From Hofstenia miamia (taxonomy: Eukaryota; Xenacoelomorpha; Acoela; Hofsteniidae): DNA of 64,000 nt. Where the stretch lies: NCBI GenBank assembly GCA_900660155.1, contig CABFPE010000158.1, positions 163,153 to 227,152 on the forward strand, written 5' to 3'. The position numbers and the translations under genes were made by a program. The notes under the pieces were generated by a model that saw nothing but the letters and a program-made list of their open reading frames with translations, was not told the DNA's origin and searched no databases. Shown piece by piece: positions 1 to 11,048 of this stretch (positions are counted from its first letter, which is position 1; every line of letters starts with the position of its first letter).

Positions 1-142
1 ATTATATATTGTACATATTAATTTTTAGTAATTTATTTGCTTATATTTTATTTTTCTTTTGTCATGTGTTAGTTTGTAGAATTTTGTATACATTAAGCAA
101 TAAATTTGTTTTGACTCTTATTATTACTATTAAGCAGTTACT

Positions 143-400
143 CTATATATCTGCAGCATTTGTGCACATTAAAAAACAAACCGTTGGTGTATTTTTATAT
201 TTGGGAAATATTTTCTTTATGTATTCAGGATATCTTAAGAGAACAGCTTCAAGGGTTCTTCCGAAGCGTCCCATTAGAGTCTGAAGAGCTTCAGGATCTG
301 AGCACTCTAACTTCTTTATAATTTGAAGAGATTCACCAAGACGTGCAAATGTGTCAACAACTGAACTTGAATGTTTGGCATTAACTGTGCTCAATTGGAA
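143..400 (-). CDS. unc-13: unc-13 exon: MUN domain, last visible part
   Basis: The exon opens after an AATTTAG acceptor (401-402) in phase 0 and reads FQLSTVNAKHSSSVVD, matching the Munc13 stretch FQQTSEHALFSCSVVD. It continues with IIKKLECSDPEAL, matching the family's IIKKLECPDPQ. This is the middle of the MUN domain, the helical rod that helps open syntaxin and assemble SNAREs at the presynaptic membrane. Similarity runs to CFLMCTNAADI, against CILMNNTQQL in Munc13-1, and then meets an in-frame TAG at 143-145. A possible donor GTAACT lies two bases further on. A weaker in-frame donor, GTTTGT, lies at 176-181 and would end the exon at 182. The true lower boundary is therefore uncertain, and the rest of MUN plus the C-terminal C2 domain must lie left of the window or be absent. 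Family identity is certain; the 3' edge is not. Confidence 0.85.
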   Translation of the reverse strand, partial: FQLSTVNAKHSSSVVDTFARLGESLQIIKKLECSDPEALQTLMGRFGRTLEAVLLRYPEYIKKIFPKYKNTPTVCFLMCTNAADI

Positions 401-1421
401 CTAAATTTATGTTTGTTAGTTATAGAAAACACATTAATGCTGGAGGGGTTGAATAAATATACTCTACCATAACGTAAAATAAATGAAAAATCGAGATTTC
501 TCAATAACTGGAAGCCACTTTATGAAAAATACCCCTCTACTTACACAAGAGAAAAATTGATTTAAAAATTAAGAGCGAACGTATTAATGAAAATGACTTT
601 AAATGTAAGAAGAATACCACATAATTTATTAATTATATGCATGAACATGGTGGCAATTAATGAGAAAATTTTAAAAGCAATTAACAACATTAATATTTAA
701 ACGATGCTACTTACTCTAATTATTCGATTACTGACTATGAGAAAGTCAAAAAATGAAAATCGCAAGTTTCAATGGAAATTAGTAAATCACTAATTAATTT
801 GAATATATCAAGTCTTTCCATTCCCTGCAGCTTCAAAGTATTAGGGATAACACAGAGAGCTCAATCAAAATTTAGAAATTTAATTAATTTAATTAATATT
901 AAATAATTAAAAAAATGGACATTAATGATGCTAACTTGAAACCAAGCTTACTACAATTTGCAAGAAAACAACCTAAGGCCTAAAAAAATTCATTAAACAC
1001 AAAGTTGTAGATGTAAAAAATTCGAACCAAAACAATAAATTGCATATAAATAACCGTTGCAATGCGGCTGCAAACCCTATTAAAAATATGCCCAAAATAA
1101 ACATTCCACAATCATTGATGGATTGATAACATCAATAATTTATTTTTCTTGATGAGATCTCAAAAGGCAATTAAATCCAATACTGTTAGCACGAGAGATG
1201 CCATTAAAATATTTTTAGGGGTAGCACAAATTAGGTGAAAATATTTTAACATTTATAGAAGACACTCATACTAAAATGTTAGAAATTGTATTGTTATTGC
1301 TATTATAATCAATTATTGCTTAGTAGAAATTAATAATAGGGCCTGCAAGATCTGTAAAGAAATTCAAGAATATTTCGGTAATGCAAAACAACTGGTTTTA
1401 GAAAAAGTGCAATCAACTTAC
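401..1421. other. unc-13 intron
   Basis: AT-rich intron between two MUN exons, bounded on the minus strand by GTAAGT and TTTAG. I see no coding similarity, RNA gene or clear mobile element in it. Confidence 0.8.
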
Positions 1422-1667
1422 GCCGTCCTTTCTATCACGCTCTAGAGCACCTCTTAGAAATTCGAGAGCTTCGGCTTCACTGCTGTCTAGCCAACTAACG
1501 ACAAACGGTACAAACCAGGCGGAAAATTCAGCACTCACACCTTTATAAGCGGGTAAAACCCGCACATAGGTATTGTAAAAGCTCTTCACATAAAAGTAGA
1601 GAGAAATGTACTCCTCTTTTTTACATAACTGATGTTGTGCATGCTCCTCCATTGCATATTTTAAATC
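1422..1667 (-). CDS. unc-13: unc-13 exon: MUN domain
   Basis: An 82-codon exon in phase 0 at both ends, with a GTTTAG acceptor and a GTAAGT donor. It reads [20 protein letters not shown] and later [16 protein letters not shown] and [10 protein letters not shown]. These match Munc13-1 [36 protein letters not shown] and GALERDKKDG, so this is the MUN1 segment of the MUN domain. It joins in frame to the exon ending at 3512 (…EQFSQ|DLKYAM) and to the exon starting at 400 (KDG|FQLS). The sequence is more diverged than the usual insect or vertebrate proteins, for example [13 protein letters not shown] where the family has LHFKVKWLYNEYV. That fits a fast-evolving orthologue or a second unc-13 paralogue. 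Confidence 0.95.
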
Positions 1668-3511
1668 CTAAACAAGCACTGTTAAAAAATAAGCCACAAA
1701 TACATTAGAAAATGCAAAAAGATTTCAAAACCAAATAGACTATTGATGACTATTATACCTTTCATTTGAACATGTTCATACAGTTTGTTCACTTAAATTT
1801 AATCTCAAGAACATCCAGAATGAATATGTGTTAAAAATGCGATCGATTCGCTTTCCAACTAATAAAGACCTCGCTTAATATTTCTCCTTTAATGATGTAA
1901 ATGGCATAAATTGGGGCTCGGTGGTTTACTGAAAGAAAAACCGACATTGAGGTTTTCCGCAAAACCCAAACTGAACCGACAAAAAATTTCCGTTTTTAGC
2001 AAAAGCAGTAGCGTATGAAATTATTTCCAAGAAACGATGCAGTCTTCTTAGAGTTGAAGCGCAATTTTGTTTGGTTTATTAACAACTTAATGTAGTTTTA
2101 TAAAATGTATTTTAAAATGTATTTTATTCTTGAATAACGTTTAATTTATAATGATAGCAGTGAACTAAAGAACAAAAACCGAAGCAGCGGTTTACAAAAT
2201 CGAATTAGGAAAGAACACCATACAAAAGATGAAAATAATATGAGAGGTACAAATATCAAATATTATTTTAGCCAATAGAAAGGAACATCAAAATTTCCAG
2301 TTCACAGTATAAGAGATACTTCAATTTTTTAGTAAATAGTATGTGCAAAAATGGAACGCGAATGTATACATTTTCCATCACAAAAATAATATCTGCCTAC
2401 CGGAAAAATTGTTAAATGCAAAAACTTGACTGCGAGGTGTTCACAAAATAACGTCTTTCATTGCACCCGATTGCAAAGTTGCATCAAAGTTGGTTGTCAT
2501 ATTTATCTGTTACTATTTTGCTTTGATGTGCATCAGAAACTAGAGGCAATTTAGGCAGTGTTATCGCTCAAATTTGTTAAATCACAAAATTTAAATTTCT
2601 TAGCAGCTTTACTGCCATTTTAAAGAACTCAAAGCTAAAAAGCGCATTAAATTTTTTTTAAAAAAGTATGTATGAATATGAATTACTATTAATGAAAATG
2701 TTTTTATTAGTATGAATTTAATATGTTACTTTTTTGCAATTAAAATATTTGAGCGCCTTTCTATCAGTTCTATAATAGGCATTTATATTATTTTATCACA
2801 ATTTAGACTAATATTTACAATAGCAAAATGAAATAAAAAACTTTTTTTTTGAGTGAATGGCACTTATGCCTAAACTTGTCTTTCTTCCATTTCTGATCAA
2901 ATGTAATCCAGGAGTTCAGAAATGTTGTTAATTACTGATATTTTCCATGAAACTGAAGATATGAAAAATGAGACAAAAGCAGCGTTAATGTATAACACAA
3001 TACAACCGAACCCAACCAAGCATAAGAATGGAAACAGGCCAAGCTGACCAGCACAGGCTGCAATCTGGAGCGGCCCATGTGGGCTACGGATAATGACGAA
3101 AAAATATTCATACGCACTATGAGTCGAGCTGGGTCAAAATAAATGAATTTTGTGGGGTGGAGATTGTACACACTCAATCTTGCAAATGGTATACTTAAAA
3201 TAATTTCTACACACACTATCAGTTTGTTTTGCACCTTGCATTCGACAAACTATTCAAGTTCATAATTGAAATTGATTCTGTTGCTTTTCCATACACTTTC
3301 TATTTTCCAGCTTCTTGCTTCTGTATTTGGCAACATACACTAAAATTACTGAAAAAAGTTATTTGGAAACAACCCATTCTCCGTTTATGAAGATAAATGT
3401 TAAAACAGTTTCTTATCTAAGAAAAAAATCACAATTACAAAATATCAACGTAAATTTTTCAATCTAAAATTTAACATATCATATACTCAATGGGTTGCTA
3501 TTGAATTTAAC
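1668..3511. other. unc-13 intron with a decayed hAT-like MITE copy
   Basis: A 1.8-kb AT-rich intron. Its only recognisable content is the diverged relative of the 44-kb MITE at about 1910-2200, listed separately. I see no other coding or structured sequence. Confidence 0.75.
1910..2200 (-). mobile_element. Decayed copy of the 44-kb hAT-like MITE
   Basis: On the minus strand this stretch has a CGGTTTTTGTTCT end block, an internal block AGAAGACTGCATCGTTTCTTGG, and a far end rich in CGGTTC and CGGTTTT. The intact element at 44035-44394 has CGGTTTGGTTTTGTTCTG, AGAAAGACTGCATCGCTTCTTGG and CGGTTCGGTTTCGG in the same order. Length and order agree but the terminal inverted repeats are worn, so the exact ends and target duplication are not visible. 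It lies inside an unc-13 intron. Confidence 0.55.
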
Positions 3512-3841
3512 CTGAGAAAATTGTTCCCACATTTCACTTGCTGATAGCTGTCCGCAGTTGAGTTCTGACGGGAATTGATTAATAATTGGAGTATACACCT
3601 TGCGGTCCTCATCAATAAGAATGCGAATAAGACTAACAAGATGCGTCCAAAAAAGTAGAGATTTTAAACTAGGACCTCTTTCTTCTTCACTGGATGTATT
3701 ACCACCTCCAGTACCACCACCCTTCTCTTCTGCCAATTCGAAAACATTCTCAAACACGTGCTGATACGTAGACTTAATGCACGCTTTCACACATTCCTTT
3801 ACTACAAGAGATGTTTTGGGAGGACTCGTAATGTCCAGCAC
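3512..3841 (-). CDS. unc-13: unc-13 exon: MUN domain with Gly-rich loop
   Basis: A 110-codon exon, phase 0 to 0, with a TATTTTAG acceptor and GTTAAA donor. It starts VLDITSPPKTSLVVKECVKAC, matching Munc13-1 [21 protein letters not shown], continues STYQHVFENVFEL, and ends near NQFPSELNCGQLSASEMW, matching NQFPQELNVGKISAEVMW. This is the first part of the MUN domain. Between FELAEE and GPSLKSLLFW is a loop rich in Gly, Thr and Glu (GGGTGGGNTSSEEE). It replaces the family's charged loop of similar length (YSREYQTDPAKKG in Munc13-1) and is the least conserved part of the exon. The exon joins RMK| from 4079-4168 and passes to |DLKYAM in 1422-1667. Confidence 0.95.
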
Positions 3842-4054
3842 CTAAAATACTTTAATTCAATAGGTAAAACTAAATGGAGAACGTGGAGAACGAGATGGTT
3901 AAATGAAGTAAATTTTTCTTGTATTATCTACGTAAAGGAAAGATTTACACATATAAGCAAACTGTCATTTTACACTGGATGCAATTTTAAGTTAATTAAG
4001 AAATGAAGCAAAATAATATTTCAAGAGAGAAAATAAATAACATTGAGAGATTTA

Positions 4055-4168
<114 letters not shown>

Positions 4169-4810
4169 CTAAATAAGATATTTATCATACACAAGTTGCC
4201 AAAATACTTTCCCCTCATTATTATTCCCATTCCAACATTTTTTAGAGCTTAATTAAGAGGACATAGAACATTACATGTATGAATGTATGCTGTATTGTCA
4301 TGTCGGGCAAATGTAATGAATAATGTAAATCACAGCCATCAAATTACTTGATGACTATGCGTAAATTCAATTTAAACAGGAATAAATTTTCACTGCGTTA
4401 CAGGTGTAATTAAAAGCTTTTATATGGTAAAAATAAATGTTCAGTTTTTACTCATTACTTGGTAGTCGGTTTTTGTGAATGATAATATAAATTTTATGCA
4501 TATTGAAATAAATAGTTAAAAAATTATTAGAAATAATCATACAACATATTTTTGTAACATCATTTTAATGAATTTAACAAGTCTATTTATAACTTCCAGT
4601 TTGTTTGTTCTGCCCAAGAGCGAAGTAAACTAAGGTGGTCAACATTTATCTAATAATTGCGAAAATGCTTAATATACTTATTTTTTACACTACTTTTTTG
4701 ATTCAGCGTCTTGTAATTCAAGTGGACTCGATGACATTAAAAAATATTTGTTAGATATCCTTCAAGTAATTTAAGTGTTAGTCTATATGATGTAAAACGA
4801 AAGCTCTTAC
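4169..4810. other. unc-13 intron
   Basis: About 640 bases of AT-rich intron with no recognisable feature. Confidence 0.8.
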
Positions 4811-5030
4811 TCTATACATGGATAGATCTATTCGCAGGAAATTATGTAATTGGTCCAATAAACGCACGAATTTATCTTTTCCGAAATTAGATGCAGCAAA
4901 TCTGTCCGCCGCTGTGACATTCGAAGTGGACGCCGAATGGGCATAATAAGCGTTGATGTTGGCCAGAAATGTGCTCATTAAGGCAGGAACTCCGGGAGAT
5001 GTATATTTTGTCGATAGACAAGAAAAGTGA
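4811..5030 (-). CDS. unc-13: unc-13 exon: start of the MUN region
   Basis: A 220-base exon that takes two bases from the upstream exon (GT|T, Val) and ends in phase 0 at a GTAAGA donor. It reads [52 protein letters not shown] and RIDLSMYR. Munc13-1 has [32 protein letters not shown] and [20 protein letters not shown]. The strict conservation of NINAYYAH and DRFAASNFG makes the family call certain. One visible change is HNFLRIDL in place of the usual HNSLRIDL. Confidence 0.96.
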
Positions 5031-5706
5031 CTAAATGAAAATAAAGTCAATTAATATCTCCAGAAGGGAAAAGTTTGTAGAAGATTTAGTAATACACTTT
5101 AATTTTCAATAAATATTTAAAGTAAAATAGTCAAAGGAATAATTCAAAAATTAACAGCACAAATTAAAATTTCCGTTCTAAAGACATCAGTTAATTAACT
5201 TTAGTAATTAATAGGAGATCTAACTTGTTTTCTAAGCGGGGATAAATTCGTAAATAAAATTGAATTAAATTATAACTGCAATCATATTGCCCTTAGAACA
5301 TCGTTGAACACTTGCAAATGCACGGCCATTCAAAAAAATGGTAAAAAATAATAAAAACTAAAATCTTAACTCTCCGATATTAAATAAAATTACATGTAAA
5401 TTAGCATGGAATTGTGCATGATAGAGAATATAGACTAGGAAAAATGAATATACACTAGATTATATAAATAACGCAAAAATATCTTCTACCTTTGGCAGAA
5501 AATTGGCTCAAATAATGAATTTTGTAGCATTTATTTGCACTGTCAAATCAGGCAAGCAATTTATAAGAAACGCATACAATTCAAACGTGCATGAGATTCG
5601 CATTCAAAGTTAAAATTATTTACTTGCTGAAAAACCCCAACTTAATTTTTAAAAAATAACGATATGGACAACTTTCTGAACGTTGATATTGATATCAGTG
5701 ACTTAC
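5031..5706. other. unc-13 intron
   Basis: A 676-base AT-rich intron. Apart from the GTAAGT donor and the TTTAG acceptor I see nothing in it. Confidence 0.8.
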
Positions 5707-5986
5707 ACCATGGCTTGGTAAATGCTTTCAACTCCATAACGTAGTGCAAATTCATCGACAGCTTCTTGTGCTGTTTCATCGAAATAAACTTTCCATGACT
5801 CTTCGCCTTTGGCAGACGGTAATTTGTACATACCAGTTGCTTGTTCACACAAATAATGAAAAAGGTTTTCATGTAGACAAGTGTACTGCACATGGTAGGA
5901 AGCCCCGGATTTTTCTTCGCCTTTCACTTCAACAGAGATTTGTAAGCGAACAGCGCCTGACACGGCAGATTTGTCCGTCCGTTTTT
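5707..5986 (-). CDS. unc-13: unc-13 exon: end of C2B and start of MUN
   Basis: A 280-base exon with a TTATTTAG acceptor and a strong GTAAGT donor. It begins G|AA (Glu) and reads [59 protein letters not shown] and [10 protein letters not shown]. Each block has a close match in Munc13-1 ([65 protein letters not shown]). It closes the C2B domain and starts the MUN region. The conserved KGEEKVAPYHVQY of most homologues is [14 protein letters not shown] here, one residue longer. Confidence 0.96.
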
Positions 5987-7533
5987 CTAAATAAAAAAAT
6001 GAAGTTATCATAATTTGCATCATGAGGTCGCATGGATCAATGCCACACTCCTCTTTCAGGTTTCCAATATTGAATTTTTTGGTAAAAATATTCTCTAAAC
6101 ATACTTTGATAGTTCCTGACGAGCTTAATCACGTAACATGTAACGCTGCTAAAACAAGTGAATACTTGATTTAAAATAAAATTTTCTACCATTAACAGCT
6201 ATTTTTTTGATATAAATACTAAGTTTTAAAAAAAACTTAAAATTTCTTGGAAATTATTGTAAAAGAAAAGCACTTATTAGTGGTTGCTTAAGTCAAAGAC
6301 TTTTGAAGATGGCATTAGAGAAAGGCTGACTGCATTTAAATTAACAATTTGTAGGTCGGATTAATTAGCTTAATCGATTATTCAAAAAATCACATCGTCA
6401 TAAAAATTCCACTGGAATACGGAACTTTGTGAATCACCAAATAGCCCTAAACTGCCTAATACTAAAAAAAGAACGTTGAGATGAGACTAAGCAAGACCTA
6501 CTATAAACATTTCAGTAGGTCTTGAACTAACACCATATATCCAAGGTACTACTAATCTATTCGTACTCACATTTTCAAATCTCATTGCGATAGCAGATAT
6601 AATTTAAATTTTTGAAAGACGGCTTCTAAGACGGCAAAATATACCTGCAATGTAGTATTCGGTGATAAAAGACTCGAATTGAAATTTATGTTCGGATTGA
6701 AATTTAAGAAGACTACTAATAGCCATGGTGAAATCGGATAAATTTTAACACATTATAAAATTACTTTGCAGTCTCTATGAAAAATTTCCAGATTTGTAGA
6801 CAGAACGAAGTTATTGATTAACCTTTTCACATACAATTTGAAGTGGCCATAGGATGGCAATTCAATTTCCAAACAGGCATAAAATTGCCAAATTCTTCAT
6901 ATAATGATACTGTATGCTTAATATTGCAAAATTGAAGTACAAAGAGTTCTATCGCGGAATCAGAAAGCAGACAAAAAATGCGAGATTCCTTTACTTTTCT
7001 TTGATGACTCTAGCAATATTTGTATATCGATTGCAAAGGAATTTGACGTCAATTTATTATTTTACTGAAGAGGAATAAGACTGGAAAAATTATCTTTATT
7101 TAATAGTAATATTTCAAAATTTAATGATCGAAAATGTATACATTAAAATCTTGAAAAATGTAAAAATTAATTTATAGTTTGTTTAAGCAAAATTAAGGTA
7201 AGATTTAACTGCACTACTAGAAACGTATTTTAAATAAAACGTGCGATTTACATTTTTGCAAATTTTGTACAAAAGGCATATAATGCCTAACTGCATTGAT
7301 ATCTCAAACAAAAAAAAATCAAATTTGAAACTAAAAAAGAAAATTATCCACAATTTAAATGAAAAGAAAAATTGAACATATTATTCCAATATGTGATTAA
7401 CAAAAACATACTACTAAGTAAATATAATACGTTTGTCATTGTTATATTGCAAATACTATTTATACCTATAACTCATAATAACTGACAATCAGACGTCATA
7501 ATTTAGCTACACCGAATATGCCAAATGACTCAC
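5987..7533. other. unc-13 intron with a perfect 11-bp inverted repeat
   Basis: A 1.5-kb AT-rich intron. The arms CAAGACCTACT (6492-6502) and AGTAGGTCTTG (6514-6524) are perfectly complementary with an 11-base loop, so the transcript could form a short hairpin. Nothing else is recognisable. Confidence 0.7.
6492..6524. repeat. Short perfect inverted repeat in intron
   Basis: Eleven-base arms around an 11-base loop, seen directly. It is too short for a miRNA precursor and has no flanking extension of pairing. A chance palindrome or a trace of a small element are both possible. Confidence 0.6.
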
Positions 7534-7703
7534 CTAAATTGTACCAAACATCCATCTCTCCACTTAATGTTCTGACTTCTATAATGGTCTGTCCGAGAAA
7601 GTCATCACTTTCTCGCGTCAACTTTTGCATAACTTTAGCTCTGAGGTCATCGTCTTCATCCCAAACTCGTACTTTGATTCGATCTGAGGCGTTGTGACAG
7701 TCA
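7534..7703 (-). CDS. unc-13: unc-13 exon: C2B domain, second half
   Basis: A 170-base exon with the only CAG acceptor (TTTCAG) among the well-supported junctions, and a GTGAGT donor. It reads [38 protein letters not shown] and GEMDVWYNL, against [18 protein letters not shown] and [18 protein letters not shown] in Munc13-1. The acidic residues of the calcium-binding loop (VWDEDDD and SDDF) are all retained. The domain is therefore likely to bind calcium and phosphoinositides, as in other Munc13 C2B domains. The first codon is split TT|T with exon 8397-8645 and the last G|AA with exon 5707-5986. Confidence 0.96.
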
Positions 7704-8396
7704 CTGAAATAAGCATAGTAGTTGATTGCGTCAATAAATTGATGTAAATTATATTAAAAAAATATTTTTTAAATAAATTATAAGATTATAAAATGCATGT
7801 GCAGTAAAGCTGATCATAAATAACTAATTTCAAACTTTACAACATGAAATTGTATAATCTAAACATTTGCATCACTTAATATCAAATATCAAATTAAAAA
7901 ATCAATTTTAATTCAGACTAAGAAACTGCACGTGCGATGCACGGGGACTTCAATGGACTGTATTAGATATTTAATAAATGAATAAACTTTAAACAAACCA
8001 TATGTTGTGTTTTTAATATTTTAGGAACGAAATAAGTAATAAATGTGATCATCATACATTGGTAAAATGATTTTTATTCACAATTTTAGCATATGACACT
8101 CCTTAACTAATCATTTAATATTATAAGCACATTCCAAGCATGGTAACACCTAATGCAAAAGAGTGTATAGCATCACAACAAAATCGAGTCCATTATTGTA
8201 GTATTGCAGATTGTAGAAAGGCATTATGAACTTTAGGAAAAATTATTGTTGAAAATGTATTTACTGGTAATATAACACTAAGTTAATTAAACTTTAGACT
8301 GTTATTCAAAATGTAAATTTTGAACTTAAAGCAGAAAATGGTTTAAACAGAATCGCGCTTTAATTAGCAGTGAAATTTTAATTAAGTAAAACTAAC
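7704..8396. other. unc-13 intron
   Basis: About 690 bases of AT-rich intron within the C2B coding region, without recognisable content. Confidence 0.8.
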
Positions 8397-8645
8397 AAGG
8401 TAAACGTCTCATCCCAAACTGGATTAAGTTCTTGGGGAACAGTTTTCGTGCGTCGTTTAGTCTTTCCAATCTGAACAGTGACATAAGGATCACTAGCACC
8501 TGATTTATCTTTTCCCGCTAATCCCTGAGCGCACTTAACTGTGATAGAAATCTTTGCTGACCACTTGGAGGAGCCTTCCAAAACCACTTGTTTAGACTGC
8601 TTCATTTGATAGCTGTGTTCTGTCTTCGATATGTTAAAAACCTCC
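8397..8645 (-). CDS. unc-13: unc-13 exon: C2B domain, first half
   Basis: A 249-base exon entered at CGTTTAG and left at GTTAGT. It begins [19 protein letters not shown], followed by [41 protein letters not shown] and [15 protein letters not shown]. Munc13-1 has [16 protein letters not shown] and [19 protein letters not shown]. Loop 1 of C2B keeps both aspartates (KDK and SDPY) needed for calcium. Arg is split AG|G with the upstream exon. Translation does not start at the internal Met: the reading frame is continuous with the 8895-9015 exon. Confidence 0.97.
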
Positions 8646-8894
8646 CTAAACGAGCATATAAAGAATTATATTATAGCTTAAATACATGAAAATATTTATG
8701 CTTATGTTGTAAACAAAATCATGTCAAACAGATACATATTGTAAGGAAATCATATCTAATATAAGAAAGCACTATATTAGGTTTTATTATCAAGTAATCG
8801 TATAAAATTTATTAAGCTACCAATAGTAAACTTTAAAAAATTCCTACTATATAAACGAAAAGAATTGAATGCAGTAAAGACACTAAAAAAATAC

Positions 8895-9015
8895 CTGATA
8901 GTGTCAAAAAGTTCTTGTTTTTCGCGTTCACGAACTTTCATTCGATCTCGAATTGCGGAGACAATAGTATTCATTTTATCGCCATCTCCATGCTTGGAAT
9001 TCTTTTCAGCCGCTC
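8895..9015 (-). CDS. unc-13: unc-13 exon: C1-C2B linker
   Basis: A 121-base exon with a TTTTTTTAG acceptor and GTATTT donor. It encodes AAEKNSKHGDGDKMNTIVSA and then IRDRMKVREREKQELFDTIR. Munc13-1 has [40 protein letters not shown]. The highly charged helix joins the C1 and C2B domains. First codon is split C|GA (Arg) with the C1 exon, giving CLQRAAEK. Confidence 0.96.
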
Positions 9016-9961
9016 CTAAAAAAATAATATTTGAGTCATGGCTTAATATGGCTCCATAAGGTTTGAGAATCTGTTGATAGACATTTTGAAAACCGCTCTA
9101 CAATTTATTTTTTAAGATAGGCAGAATATATCATTAACTAAATTATATTTCCAATTATATGCTGAATGAGATAAAAAATTAACATGGTTTATACAAAAAG
9201 ATGAGACAATCAGTCGCGTGGGTGCAAACCCTTCACTTTTCCAAATTTGTTTATTCAAGTTCAACTCAGTGAACAAACTTAATTCCAAACTGCATATTGT
9301 ATTTTATATTTATTTTAAAGTCACAAACCGCTTTGTCCACATGTTAAACAATTTTCTCAAATCATATTGGAAAATTTGAATTACAAAAAATCTATTTTTG
9401 TAAAAACTTTCATTTGCATCCCATACCATATTTTCGGGCTCTAACTAAAGGCGAAAATGAAAAAGGAAACTATCCATTAGCGATGTCAATTTGAGATATA
9501 TTTATTATTTAATGAGCTGTGAGGGTATAAAATTTCTTTATAAAAACCATCACAAATTGTAAAAAACTGCGTGGTTTTTGGTGGTTAATGTGTGATTGCT
9601 TTCTTGCAAGTCTTACACTTCATTTACAATTTAAATGTGTATTTCAAACCACTGTTCAAAAGCTAAAAGGTGTCTTTTATAAATAGCGCACAGAGACATA
9701 CATCTATACACCGCAAGTAAAAATTAGTATTTTGTAGGCATACATCCGCACTCACTCTTATGGGGATTAATATCAATTAAAATTTTAATTGGAAATCGGT
9801 TCGAAAAATGTTTCAACTTTCTCAAATAAAAATATGCTTATTAATATTCATTATGCAAAAATCTAGTAGCAATCAGTTTTGAATGACAAACTGTTCACTC
9901 GGTTGAAAAGGATCAGCCTAATATACTGACACATCATGTGACAGAATACAAATTCGCTCAC
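9016..9961. other. unc-13 intron
   Basis: A 946-base AT-rich intron bounded by GTGAGC and TTTTTTTAG; no recognisable feature inside. Confidence 0.8.
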
Positions 9962-10181
9962 GTTGTAAACAATCAGCGTTAAGGAGATCTCTGCATTTTT
10001 CATGACATTTGACGCCGCATTCTGCACATCGTAAACCTTGCCGGGCGATGCCCCAAAGGAATCCCTCGCATTCGAAGCAAAAGGTAGGCTTGGTGGCGGA
10101 CCATACCTCGAAATGATGCGGGGTTGTACTACTGATGGGGTAAATGAGACATTGAAGCGTTGATTTGTAAACATGAGATTT
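9962..10181 (-). CDS. unc-13: unc-13 exon: C1 (diacylglycerol-binding) domain
   Basis: A 220-base exon with a CATTTAG acceptor and GTGAGC donor. It reads [20 protein letters not shown] followed by a complete C1 zinc finger from PHHFEVW to LLNADCLQR. The spacing H-x12-C-x2-C-x13-C-x2-C-x4-H-x2-C-x7-C is exact. The membrane-loop tryptophan that is typical of Munc13 C1 domains is present in [10 protein letters not shown]. In the family this domain binds diacylglycerol or phorbol ester and potentiates release. The match [21 protein letters not shown] in Munc13-1 fixes the upstream join EEL|KSHVYK. Another open frame on the same strand starts with a Met here but is not the coding frame. Confidence 0.97.
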
Positions 10182-10967
10182 CTAAATGAGTTACCGAATG
10201 ACTAAGATGTTAAATCATATATACATGTATTTCAAAATGTTACTTTTAAAAATTTTTTCTTTTACTTTGAATTCAAAAAACAACTGAATTATTATCAGCG
10301 ATTGCTACACTTATATAAGTAAAAAGCTGTATAGGAATTAAATCATCTAAGAAATATTTCTAAATTGAAATTACTTTCTCTTTTACAAATACAGAACTAT
10401 TACTAAAGTTAATTTTATAAATCTTTTCTACAAAAAAACATTTAAATGAAAATTGTATTTCAGTACTGAATCACAATAAATGATAGTGTAAAAGTAAACA
10501 TCGAAGTTTGATTTTTAGAATTTGAGCAGAAGAAAGATAAGGATTTTTAATTTATGAAGGATTATGTAAATTAATATGATATTACGACACCTCAGACACT
10601 GTTTCGCAGAAAAGTAAGTCTAATGACACAGTTGAAGGACACTGCTGTTGTAAATTGTATGAAAAATAGAACAACCCTTTCAAAAGTAAAAATACAATTT
10701 CCTTAGATATTGAATTACATCTACAGTATTTTTGAATTTTCATAAACTTTTGAAAATATTCTAATTGCCAACCGCCTAGCAGAATTTATATAATTCCAAA
10801 ATATAATATTTGCTTCTGAAAATTTAATTTCAACATTTTGAACAAATTCAATGCTTGATAGAATATTTAAGCGACTTGCGTTGAAATGTGTAAGTGCATC
10901 AGTATCGTAAATTTAATTGACGGATTTGCACAAATTCTTTATTTTTAAAAAAACTAAAAAAACATAC
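10182..10967. other. unc-13 intron
   Basis: A 786-base AT-rich intron with no recognisable feature. Confidence 0.8.
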
Positions 10968-11048
10968 CAGTTCCTCGTCCTGGATATTTTGGCGGACAGA
11001 CATGTTGGTAGATGCCAAACCTTGCTGACGTTTCATTGCAGCAAGCGA
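10968..11048 (-). CDS. unc-13: unc-13 exon: linker before C1
   Basis: A 27-codon exon, phase 0 to 0, with an AATTTAG acceptor and GTATGT donor. It encodes SLAAMKRQQGLASTNM followed by SVRQNIQDEEL. It aligns with Munc13-1 SLVQSRKAGITSAL … STLNNEEL, and EEL joins directly to KSHVYK of the C1 exon. The phase-0 start needs an upstream exon ending in phase 0. The nearest candidate upstream (19144-19187) ends in phase 2, so at least one intervening exon is missing from this list. Confidence 0.88.

Noticed and set aside
8378-8605. Met-initiated short protein starting inside C2B
   Set aside because: The frame is continuous with upstream unc-13 coding sequence across a valid splice junction, so this Met is internal.
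9863-10174. A 103-residue minus-strand frame over the C1 exon
   Set aside because: It is the wrong frame; the frame one base away encodes the C1 zinc finger.
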